Shown here one piece after another: positions 5,231 through 13,033 of a stretch of DNA of 16,818 bases; position 1 is the stretch's first letter, and each line of letters starts with the position of its first letter. Position numbers and translations under genes: made by a program. The stretch lies in assembly GCA_900549405.1 (NCBI GenBank), contig URNZ01000045.1, positions 1 through 16,818 on the forward strand, given 5' to 3'. The DNA is from an uncultured Eubacteriales bacterium. GTDB lineage: Bacteria > Bacillota > Clostridia > Oscillospirales > Oscillospiraceae. Under the pieces are notes generated by a model that was given only the letters and a program-made list of their open reading frames with translations, was not told the origin of the DNA and ran no database searches.

Positions 5231-7768
5231 ATGAGTAAACCCCAGGGCGGCGGCTCGTTTTTTGAAACGATCGCCCGGTTCGTCGTAGACCGGCGAAATC
5301 TGATCTTTTTTCTGTACATCGTCGCCGCCATCTTCTCTGTGATCTCCTCGCGCTGGGTGGGCGTGGACAACGACATCACCGACTATCTGTCAAAAGACAC
5401 CGAGACCCGCAAGGGCCTGACCCTGATGGACGACGAGATGACCACCTTCGGCACGGCGCGGATCATGGTGTCCCATGTGACATATGACATCGCCTATGAC
5501 CTGGCCGGGCAGATCGAGGGCATCGACGGCGTGTCCTCTGCCAAGCTGGGGGACAACGACCCCGCCGACCCGCCGGACGAGGACGACGATGCCGAGCCGG
5601 ACACCCCGGAGGACATCGCCGATTACATGCAGGGGGCCAACGCCTTGATCACCGTCACCTTTGACGGGGAGGAGGACGACAACTCGGCCAAGGCGGCCAT
5701 GCAGGACATCAGGACCCTCCTCAGCGACTATGATGCCTATATCTCCACCAAGGTGGGCGTGTCCCAGGCGGACACCCTGGCCCAGGAGATGACGGTCATC
5801 CTGGCCATCGCCGCCGTCATCATCGTGCTGGTGCTGCTTATCACCTCCCGCTCCTATGCCGAGCTGCCCGTGATGATCCTCACCTTCGCCTCCGCCGCCC
5901 TGCTGAATATGGGCACAAACTTCTGGTTCGGCACCATCTCCTTCATCTCCAATTCGGTGACGGTGGTGCTGCAGCTGGCACTGGCCATCGACTATGCCAT
6001 CATCCTGCTCCACCGGTTCACCGAGGAGCGCCAGACCTATGACACCCGCCAGGCCTGCATCAACGCGGTGAGCTACTCCATCCCAGCCATTGCCTCCAGC
6101 AGTCTGACCACCATCTCCGGCCTGGGGGCCATGCTGTTCATGCAGTTCGGCATCGGCCCGGACATGGCTATGGTGCTCATCAAGGCCATCTGTTTCAGCA
6201 TGCTGTCGGTGTTCACCCTGATGCCCGGCCTGCTGATGCTGTTTGCCAACGCTCTGGTCAGAACCCAGCACAGGGAGTTTCTGCCTAAGATCGACAGGTG
6301 GGGCCGCCTGGTGGTCAAGCTGCGCTATATCGGCGTGCCCGTGTTCCTGGTGGTGCTGGTGGCCGGGTTCATCCTGGCCAACCGCTGCCCCTATGTCTAT
6401 GGCGACACCCTGGTGAAGACCACCAGCCACAGCGAGCAGCAGATCGCCGACCAGCGGGTGGACGACACCTTCGGGGCCCAGAACGTGGCCGCCGTGCTGG
6501 TGCCCCGGGGGGACTATGAGAAGGAGAAACGCCTGCTGGACCGCCTGGAGCGCTATGACCAGGTGGATTCCGCCACAGGCCTTGCCAACATCGAGGCCAA
6601 GGACGGCTATTGCCTGACGGACAAGATGACCCCCCGGCAGTTCTCCGAGATGACCGACGTGTCCTATGAGTCCGTCTGCCTGCTCTACAGCGCCTATGCC
6701 GTGGACCAGGAGGAGTATGGCCGCATCGTGGGGGGCATCGAGAACTACTCTGTCCCCCTGATGGATATGTTCATCTTTCTCCACGACCAGATGGACGAGG
6801 GCTATGTCTCCCTGGACGACGAGACCGAGGCCGATGTGAACGATATGTATGACCAGCTCATCGACGGCCAGAAGCAGATGCTGGGCGAAAATTACTCCCG
6901 CCTGGTGCTGAACCTGGACCTGCCCGAGGAGGGACAGGAGACCTTTGACTTTTTAAAGACCATCCACCAGGAGGCCGAGCGCTATTACCCCGCCGACCAG
7001 GTGCTGGTGGTGGGCAACGCCACCAGCAACTATGATCTGTCCACCTCCTTTGCCCGGGACAATGTGATGATCAGTGTGCTGTCCGTGGCCTTCGTCATCC
7101 TCATTCTGCTGTTCACCTTCCAGTCGGTGGGCCTGCCTATTCTGCTGATCCTGGTCATCCAGGGCAGCATCTGGATCAACTTCAGCTTCCCCACCCTGAC
7201 CAATACCAACATCTACTTTATGAGCTATCTGGTGGTCACCGCCATCCAGATGGGCGCCAACATCGACTATGCCATTGTCATCTCCACCCGGTATACCGAG
7301 ATGAAGGCCAGCTTCCCGCCCAAGACCGCCATTGTCAAGGCCCTGAACCTGGCCTTCCCCACGGTGTTCACCTCGGGCACCATCCTAAGCTCCGCCGCTT
7401 TCCTCATCGGCAAGATATCCACCGAGGCCGCCATTGTGGGCATCGGTGAGTGCATCAGCCGGGGCACACTGATCTCCATGTTCCTGGTCATGTTCATCCT
7501 GCCCCAGATCCTGCTGGTGGGCGATATCATTGTGGAAAAGACCAGCTTTAAGCTGAAGGCACCTGTGCCCGCCCAGCGCACCGCCGGAACGGTGTATGTG
7601 AACGGCCGGGTGCGGGGCCGCATCAACGGCGTGGTGGATGCCAACGTCCACGGCGTGGTCCACGGGGAGATATCCGCCCTGGTGGGCAGCGGGACCATTG
7701 AGAAATTACCGGAGGAGGACCCTTCTGATGACGATCAAGCGCAAGATGAAGAAACAAACGGCAAATAA
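5231..7768 (+). CDS. MMPL/RND-superfamily transporter with a [VI]xGx-repeat C-terminal tail
   Basis: An 845-residue membrane protein with the duplicated MMPL/RND layout. It has TM1 at about residues 23-40, a large outer loop, and a five-helix block with the conserved LAIDYAIILLHRF. A second TM1 (about 371-391, YIGVPVFLVVLVAGFILA), outer loop and helix block follow, the last with ANIDYAIVISTRYTEM. Family members export lipids, peptides or drugs, driven by the proton gradient; the substrate here is unknown. The first outer loop holds a very acidic stretch (PADPPDEDDDAEPDTPED). After the last helix, residues 790-821 form eight [VI]-x-[GAS]-x tetrads, a bactofilin-like beta pattern, then an acidic tail. 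The start at ATG 5231 is chosen for its AAGGAG site. The last 41 bp overlap the next gene, whose ribosome binding site lies in this coding sequence. Confidence 0.92.
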   Translation: MSKPQGGGSFFETIARFVVDRRNLIFFLYIVAAIFSVISSRWVGVDNDITDYLSKDTETRKGLTLMDDEMTTFGTARIMVSHVTYDIAYDLAGQIEGIDGVSSAKLGDNDPADPPDEDDDAEPDTPEDIADYMQGANALITVTFDGEEDDNSAKAAMQDIRTLLSDYDAYISTKVGVSQADTLAQEMTVILAIAAVIIVLVLLITSRSYAELPVMILTFASAALLNMGTNFWFGTISFISNSVTVVLQLALAIDYAIILLHRFTEERQTYDTRQACINAVSYSIPAIASSSLTTISGLGAMLFMQFGIGPDMAMVLIKAICFSMLSVFTLMPGLLMLFANALVRTQHREFLPKIDRWGRLVVKLRYIGVPVFLVVLVAGFILANRCPYVYGDTLVKTTSHSEQQIADQRVDDTFGAQNVAAVLVPRGDYEKEKRLLDRLERYDQVDSATGLANIEAKDGYCLTDKMTPRQFSEMTDVSYESVCLLYSAYAVDQEEYGRIVGGIENYSVPLMDMFIFLHDQMDEGYVSLDDETEADVNDMYDQLIDGQKQMLGENYSRLVLNLDLPEEGQETFDFLKTIHQEAERYYPADQVLVVGNATSNYDLSTSFARDNVMISVLSVAFVILILLFTFQSVGLPILLILVIQGSIWINFSFPTLTNTNIYFMSYLVVTAIQMGANIDYAIVISTRYTEMKASFPPKTAIVKALNLAFPTVFTSGTILSSAAFLIGKISTEAAIVGIGECISRGTLISMFLVMFILPQILLVGDIIVEKTSFKLKAPVPAQRTAGTVYVNGRVRGRINGVVDANVHGVVHGEISALVGSGTIEKLPEEDPSDDDQAQDEETNGK

Positions 7769-10700
7769 GCTGCTGTGCCTGCTGCTGGCGGTGCTGCTGC
7801 TGGCCGGACAGGTCCTCCCCGCTCTGGCCCTGAACCAGGAGGGCGGGACCATCACCATCGCCACGGCGGAGGACCTGAAGGAGCTGGCTGTCCAGTGTAC
7901 CCTGGACAGCTGGTCCCAGGGAAAGACGGTGGTGCTGACTGACGACATCAATCTCAGTGGCAGCGGCTTTACCCCCATCCCCACCTTCGGCGGGACGTTC
8001 GACGGCCAGGGCCACACCATCTCCGGCCTGACCATCACGGGCAGCGGCAACACCCGGGGGCTGTTCCGCTATGTGCAGCAGGGGGCCGTGGTCCAGAACC
8101 TGACGGTGAAGGCCTCTGTGGGGCCCAGCGACCGGAAAAACGAAGTGGCCGCCATCGCCGGCAGCAATTCCGGCATCATCCGCCAGTGCGCCGCGCAGGG
8201 CGGCGTGAAGGGGGGCGACTCCGTGGGCGGTGTGGTGGGCGTCAACGAGCTCACCGGACAGGTCATCAACTGCACCTTCAGCGGCTCTGTCACCGGGGAG
8301 CACTATGTGGGCGGCATCGCCGGGCGGAACCTGGGCAGCCTGATCCAGTGCCGGAACTCCGGCAGCGTCAATACCACCGAGGTGGAGACGGAGAAGGACC
8401 TGACCAACGTGGACTGGGAGCAGCTGAACTCCGCGGAGAACATGCCCGCCTCCACCGACATCGGCGGCATCGCCGGGTGGTCCAGCGGCATTTTGCAGAG
8501 CTGCTCCAACTCCGGCCCGGTGGGCTATGCCCACGTGGGCTATAACATCGGCGGCGTGGTGGGCCGCCAGTCCGGCTATCTGGACGGCTGCTCCAACTCC
8601 GGGCCTATTTTGGGCCGCAAAGACGTGGGCGGCGTGGCCGGGCAGCTGGAGCCCCAGCTCACCCTGAAATATGACGAGGACACCCTGAACAAGCTGTGGG
8701 ACGAGCTGGACAACCTTCAGGACCTGATGGACTCCACCCTGAACCACACGGGGACCACGGTGGACGCCGTGTCCCAGCAGATCACCGACTTTACCGACAG
8801 CGCCCGCACCGCCAAGGACGCGGTGCACGACCTGACCGACGCCATGACCGACTGGGGCAACGACAACATCGACCAGGTGAACGACGCCTTTGCCCGCATC
8901 TCCTGGACCCTGGACCAGATGAGCCCCATTCTGGACACCATCAGCCAGTCGGTGGACCGCATGTCCAAGGCCTCCTCCCAGCTGGCCGACGCCATGGACA
9001 GTATGCGGGAGGTGAACGACGCCCTGGACGACGCGGCGGACAACATGGACGATGCCCGGGACGACATGGACGATGCCCACAAAAAGGCCCAGGACGCGCT
9101 GGATTCCATTCAGGACGCCCTGGCCGACCTGAAAAAGGCCGTGGGCAGCGACGCAGAGACTGCCGCCGCCCTGGCCAAGCTGGCCACAGGCATGACCCAG
9201 CTGTCCCAGGCCCTGGCCGACGTGTCTGTGACCATGGGCACCATGCTCCAGATCATTCTGGACGCCTATGTGGAGGACGGCGGCATGACCGAGGAGGCCT
9301 ATGACGCCCTACAGGAGCAGGTGCGCCAGACCATGGCCGAGCTGGACAGCGCCAAGGGCGCGCTGGACAGCATGTCCGGGGCGGTGCGGTCCCTGACCAA
9401 CCACCTGCTGAAAAATCTGCGCAACGCCATCAACGACCTGAACGACGCCATGGGCTATCTGAAGGACGCGGGGGACTATCTCTCCCAGGCGGGCAGCCAC
9501 TTTGCCGACGCCCTGGCCGACCTGCAAAAGGCCCACGACCCCCTGGACGATGCCCTGAGCAGCCTGTCCGACGCGGGGGACACCCTGTCCGCCGGACTGG
9601 ACCTGCTCAAGCAGGCTCTGGACGACGGCAAGCGGGTGGTGGATGAGCTGGCGGCCAAACCCACCATCCAGTTTCAGGTCATCGGCGACGACCTGACTCA
9701 GAAGGGGGACGCGGTGGACGATGCCTTCTCCGACCTGCTGGACAACGCGGGCAGCATGAACGACATGCTGTCTGACCGCTCTGACATCGCCATCGCCGAC
9801 CTGCGGGCCATCAACGACCAGCTGCGGGTCATCATCGACCTCATCCGGGACGCCATTGACGAGGAGCGGGACAAGGACCTGGACGACTACTTCGAGGACA
9901 TCTCCGACCAGGATGGGGACGGAAAGCCGGACGCGGGCCTCATCTCCGCCTGCCAGAACAGCGGCAGCGTGGAGGGGGACGTGAACGTGGGCGGCATCGC
10001 CGGGTCCATGGCCGTGGAATATGACTTTGACCCGGAGGACGACCTGACCAAAGTGGGCGACAAGTCCCTGGACTTCCGCTATCTGGCCCGGGCGGTGATG
10101 CTGGACTGCGTCAACCGGGGGGAGATCACCGGCAAGAAGAATTACACCGGCGGCGTGGTCGGTCTCATGGACCTGGGCCGGGTGTCCGGCTGTCAGGGCT
10201 ATGGCCCCGTGTCCAGCAGCGACGGGGACTATGTGGGCGGCGTCGCGGGCGCTTCCTATGGCTTCATCCGGGACAGCTGGGCCCGGTGTCAGCTGTCCGG
10301 CAAGGACTATGTGGGCGGCGTGGCCGGTTACGGCAGCACCATTGAAAACAGCCGCTCCTTCATCGAGATCGACAAGGGAGAGGCCTATGTGGGGGCCATC
10401 GCCGGGGACATGGAGGAGGACGGCACCCTGACGGGCAACCTCTTCGTCCACGACACCCTGGGCGGCCTGGACGGCATCAGCTACACCGGCAAGGCCCAGC
10501 CCACCACCTTCGACGAGCTGTCTGCCCTGGGCAATGCCCCCGGGGAGTTCACCCAGTTCCAGCTGACCTTTATGGCTGACGGCAAGCAGGTGGCGGTGAT
10601 CCCCTTCCAGTATGGCCAGGGGATCGAGCGCCTGCCCGACATCCCGGCCAAAAAGGGCTATTCCGCCCAGTGGCCCGACCTGGACTATGGCCACCTGACC

Positions 10701-11222
10701 TTCAGCCGGACGCTGGAGGCGGAGTACACCCCCTATTCCTCCGTCATCACCGACGGGAGCGGCCTGCCTGAGATATTGGTAGACGGCAGCTTCAGCCGCA
10801 ACGCCAAGGTGGAGCACGCCACCGCCGACGTGACCTGGACCGACGAGAGCGGCAAGGAGCACACCGGCACGGCCTACACCGTCACCGTCACCGACCCGGT
10901 GCTGGACGACGTGAGCTACACCGTCCACTATCGCCTGCCCGACCGCAGCCAGCGCTATGCCCTGTGGGTGGAGACGAAGGAGGGCTGGCAGCGCCAGTCC
11001 CTCACCGTGGACGGCAGCTATGCCATGATCCCCTGCCAGGAGCGGAAGATCACCTTCTGCGTCCAGGAGGAGGGCCCCGCCTGGCTCATCTGGGCCGTGT
11101 CCGGGGGCGGCGCGGTGGTCCTGCTGGGCGGCGCAGCCCTCCTGCTCCGCCGCAGACACAAGAAGCAGTGCGCCAAGGCCCAAAAGGCTCAGACCCCTGA
11201 CCAGACCCCCGTGGGCAAATAA
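7728..11222 (+). CDS. Secreted, membrane-anchored GLUG-repeat / coiled-coil surface protein
   Basis: A 1164-residue protein. GGAGGAGG (7711-7718) precedes ATG 7728. Domains in order: a signal peptide at 1-34 (basic start, LLCLLLAVLLLAGQVL, cleavage after PALA); beta-helix-like GLUG repeats at about 40-305, with GGVVGVN, GGIAGRN, GGIAGWS, GGVVGRQ and GGVAGQL motifs and CSNSGPV-type turns; a long helical, Asp/Ala-rich coiled coil at about 310-720 (DALDDAADNMDDARDDMDDA); a calcium-loop-like DQDGDGKPD at about 727; more GLUG repeats at about 735-890; beta domains; and a C-terminal helix at about 1118-1138 (WAVSGGGAVVLLGGAALLL) followed by RRRHKK. There is no LPXTG motif, so anchoring is by the helix. 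It overlaps the MMPL gene and is probably translationally coupled to it. An adhesin or a stalk/adaptor for the transporter is possible; no function is proven. Confidence 0.88.
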   Translation: MTIKRKMKKQTANKLLCLLLAVLLLAGQVLPALALNQEGGTITIATAEDLKELAVQCTLDSWSQGKTVVLTDDINLSGSGFTPIPTFGGTFDGQGHTISGLTITGSGNTRGLFRYVQQGAVVQNLTVKASVGPSDRKNEVAAIAGSNSGIIRQCAAQGGVKGGDSVGGVVGVNELTGQVINCTFSGSVTGEHYVGGIAGRNLGSLIQCRNSGSVNTTEVETEKDLTNVDWEQLNSAENMPASTDIGGIAGWSSGILQSCSNSGPVGYAHVGYNIGGVVGRQSGYLDGCSNSGPILGRKDVGGVAGQLEPQLTLKYDEDTLNKLWDELDNLQDLMDSTLNHTGTTVDAVSQQITDFTDSARTAKDAVHDLTDAMTDWGNDNIDQVNDAFARISWTLDQMSPILDTISQSVDRMSKASSQLADAMDSMREVNDALDDAADNMDDARDDMDDAHKKAQDALDSIQDALADLKKAVGSDAETAAALAKLATGMTQLSQALADVSVTMGTMLQIILDAYVEDGGMTEEAYDALQEQVRQTMAELDSAKGALDSMSGAVRSLTNHLLKNLRNAINDLNDAMGYLKDAGDYLSQAGSHFADALADLQKAHDPLDDALSSLSDAGDTLSAGLDLLKQALDDGKRVVDELAAKPTIQFQVIGDDLTQKGDAVDDAFSDLLDNAGSMNDMLSDRSDIAIADLRAINDQLRVIIDLIRDAIDEERDKDLDDYFEDISDQDGDGKPDAGLISACQNSGSVEGDVNVGGIAGSMAVEYDFDPEDDLTKVGDKSLDFRYLARAVMLDCVNRGEITGKKNYTGGVVGLMDLGRVSGCQGYGPVSSSDGDYVGGVAGASYGFIRDSWARCQLSGKDYVGGVAGYGSTIENSRSFIEIDKGEAYVGAIAGDMEEDGTLTGNLFVHDTLGGLDGISYTGKAQPTTFDELSALGNAPGEFTQFQLTFMADGKQVAVIPFQYGQGIERLPDIPAKKGYSAQWPDLDYGHLTFSRTLEAEYTPYSSVITDGSGLPEILVDGSFSRNAKVEHATADVTWTDESGKEHTGTAYTVTVTDPVLDDVSYTVHYRLPDRSQRYALWVETKEGWQRQSLTVDGSYAMIPCQERKITFCVQEEGPAWLIWAVSGGGAVVLLGGAALLLRRRHKKQCAKAQKAQTPDQTPVGK

Positions 11223-11233
11223 AGACATGCTAA

Positions 11234-11280
11234 AAGCCGCGCAGGCAAGCCAAACTGGCTCGTCTGCGCGGCTTCTTTTT
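11234..11280. terminator. Rho-independent terminator, probably bidirectional
   Basis: An 11-bp stem (AAGCCGCGCAG at 11234-11244 with its complement at 11264-11274) contains an inner AGCC/GGCT stem and is followed by CTTTTT. It closes the plus-strand MMPL operon 11 bp after the GLUG-protein stop. On the minus strand the hairpin is followed by TTTT, so it can also serve putP. Confidence 0.88.
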
Positions 11281-11298
11281 GTGGTTTGGGGATGGCGC

Positions 11299-12828
11299 TC
11301 AGGTGTTGTAGCTGTCGAACATGTCGGTGATCTCCTTCTCCGGCACGGGGGTGAGGAGAGAGACCACGACGATGGCGCACAGGGCGCACAGGAAGGCGGG
11401 CAGCAGCTCATAGATGTTGAAGATGCCGCCGATAGGCGCCACCAGGAACTTCCACACAAAGATCATCACGCCGCCCACGATCAGACCGGCCATGATGCCC
11501 TGGCGGTTGCTCCGCCGCCAGAACAGGGCGCACAGCATAGTGGGACCAAAGGTGGCGCCAAAGCCCGCCCAGGCGAAGGAGACGATCTTGAACACGTTGC
11601 TGTTGGGGTCGGCGGCCAGGAAGATGGCGATAAAGGCGATGACCACCACCGTCAGCCGGGCGGCCAGCATGTTCTGCTTGGGGGTCAGCTTCACGCCGAA
11701 CAGGTCCTGGAGCACGTTCTCCGAAAAGGCGGAGGAGGCGGCCAGCAGCTGAGAGTCGGCGGTGGACATCGTCGCCGCCAGGATACCGGCCAGGATGCAC
11801 CCGGCGACGACGGCGGGCAGGATGCCATAGCTGGACAGCAGGTCGGCCAGGCGGACGATGACCGTCTCGGTGGCGCTGCCCTCCAGGGCAGGGATGCGGC
11901 CCACGTTGGACACGGCGTGACCCACGATGCCGATAAACACGGCCACGGCCATGGAGATGACCACCCAGCTGGCGGCGATGCGGCGGGAGAGCTTCAGCTC
12001 GTCCTCGTGGCGGATGGCCATAAAGCGCACCAGGATGTGGGGCATGCCGAAGTAGCCCAGGCCCCAGGCCAGCATAGACACGATGCGGATAACGCCATAG
12101 GGCTCGGCGGCGCCGGTAGCGGCGTTATAGGTCTGGTCAAAGCGCAGGAAGCCGGGCAGGCTGCGGGCGTGCTCCAGCACGGCGTCCATGCCCCCGGCCT
12201 GGACCACGCCGAAGGCCACGATGATGGCCAGGGCCACCGTCATGATGATGGACTGAATGAGGTCCATGGTGGCCACAGCGCTGAAGCCGCCCACGGAGGT
12301 ATAGCTGATGATAACGATAGCGCCGATGATGACCGCCACCATATAGTCCCAGCCGAACAGGCTGTTGAACAGCTTGCCGATGGCCGCCAGACCGGAGGCC
12401 ACATAGGGCACGAAGAACACCAGGATGATAACGGCGGAGATGCCCATGATGACGGGCTTCTTCTCCCCATAGCGCTTGGAGATGAAGCTGGGGATGGTGA
12501 TGGCGTCCAGGTGGACGCTGTACCGCCGCAGACGGCGGGCCACCAGCAGAAAGTTCAGATAGGTGCCCGCCACCAGACCGATGGCGGTCCAGCTGGCGTC
12601 GGCCACGCCGCTGAGATAGGCAAGGCCCGGGATGCCCATGAGCAGATAGCTGCTCATGTCCGAGGCCTCGGCGCTCATGGCGGTGACCAGGGGGCCCATG
12701 CCGCGGCCGCCCAGGTAAAAGCCCTCGGAACTCTTCTTAGACCGGCGTCCGATCATCACGCCGGTGAAGATCACCATACACAGGTACAGGATGATGGTAC
12801 CCATGATGATCATTTGTATGGTAGTCAT
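11299..12828 (-). CDS. putP: Sodium/proline symporter PutP
   Basis: A 509-residue solute:sodium symporter of the SSS family, with about 13 predicted membrane helices, importing proline with Na+. PutP-specific features are SAEASDMSSYLLMGIPG (Asp57 and Ser59 match the Na+-site Asp55/Ser57 of E. coli PutP), the family signature ISYTSVGGFSAVATMDLIQS, WGLGYFGMPHILVRFMAI, and MSTADSQLLAASSAFSENV, which carries the second Na+-ligand pair Ser-Thr. The start is ATG 12826-12828 with an AGGAGG site just upstream; the open frame extends to 12921 but would cover the promoter. Proline taken up this way could serve as a Stickland-type electron acceptor or osmolyte; that is inference. A related substrate such as another small amino acid cannot be excluded. 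Confidence 0.93.
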   Translation of the reverse strand: MTTIQMIIMGTIILYLCMVIFTGVMIGRRSKKSSEGFYLGGRGMGPLVTAMSAEASDMSSYLLMGIPGLAYLSGVADASWTAIGLVAGTYLNFLLVARRLRRYSVHLDAITIPSFISKRYGEKKPVIMGISAVIILVFFVPYVASGLAAIGKLFNSLFGWDYMVAVIIGAIVIISYTSVGGFSAVATMDLIQSIIMTVALAIIVAFGVVQAGGMDAVLEHARSLPGFLRFDQTYNAATGAAEPYGVIRIVSMLAWGLGYFGMPHILVRFMAIRHEDELKLSRRIAASWVVISMAVAVFIGIVGHAVSNVGRIPALEGSATETVIVRLADLLSSYGILPAVVAGCILAGILAATMSTADSQLLAASSAFSENVLQDLFGVKLTPKQNMLAARLTVVVIAFIAIFLAADPNSNVFKIVSFAWAGFGATFGPTMLCALFWRRSNRQGIMAGLIVGGVMIFVWKFLVAPIGGIFNIYELLPAFLCALCAIVVVSLLTPVPEKEITDMFDSYNT

Positions 12829-12882
12829 GTCTCTCCTCCTCTTGCTCTGCCCCCGGCACACATCCGGCGGCACGGTTTCTTC

Positions 12883-12911
12883 ATTATAGCACACAAATTT
12901 CCGAAATAAAA
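12883..12911 (-). promoter_or_regulatory. putP promoter (extended -10)
   Basis: On the minus strand TGCTATAAT gives a perfect -10 (TATAAT at 12883-12888) with an extended TGn. The -35 region (TTTTAT-like, 12906-12911) is poor, so the promoter may need an activator or rely on the extended -10. It starts transcripts about 50 bp before the putP ATG. Confidence 0.6.
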
Positions 12912-12913
12912 TA

Positions 12914-12951
12914 CAGAACAAAGTACAGACTTAATTCTGTACTTTGTTCTG
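12914..12951. repeat. 38-bp near-perfect palindrome upstream of putP
   Basis: The arms CAGAACAAAGTACAGA (12914-12929) and its exact complement (12936-12951) are 16 bp each, around a 6-bp centre. The palindrome lies directly upstream of the putP -35 region and 83 bp after the aminotransferase stop. It could be an operator for a dimeric regulator of putP. It could also be an AT-rich terminator of the aminotransferase gene, since TATTTTATTT follows on the minus strand. A weaker TCACA/TGTGA inverted repeat (12976-12991) lies between it and the aminotransferase stop. Confidence 0.7.
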
Positions 12952-13033
12952 CTTTAATTATTTGAACACTTGATATCACAGCATTTTGTGACCGTACTGA
13001 AATTCGATTTGAAACTAGGACAAAGAAAATATT

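Noticed and set aside
5390..6784. 464-codon minus-strand frame over the MMPL gene
   Set aside because: It is a His/Gly-rich shadow of codon-biased sequence; the MMPL frame has recognised motifs and membrane helices.
7623..11459. Long minus-strand open frames (7623-9080 and 9309-11459) opposite the GLUG protein
   Set aside because: They are Val/Gly/His-rich shadows of a GC-rich gene, without plausible starts or domains. The plus strand has a signal peptide, domain motifs and a good ribosome binding site.
11227..12909. 560-codon plus-strand open frame over putP
   Set aside because: It is His/Gly/Asp-rich low-complexity antisense of a clear sodium symporter, with no ribosome binding site and a start inside the terminator hairpin.
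12829..12921. Longer PutP start at 12921
   Set aside because: The extra 31 residues are not membrane-like, overlap the promoter and lack a ribosome binding site; MTTIQ has AGGAGG next to it.
12976..12991. CRP-like operator from TCACA/TGTGA
   Set aside because: The half-sites are in the reverse order of the CRP consensus (TGTGA-N6-TCACA), and the repeat is only 5 bp per arm.
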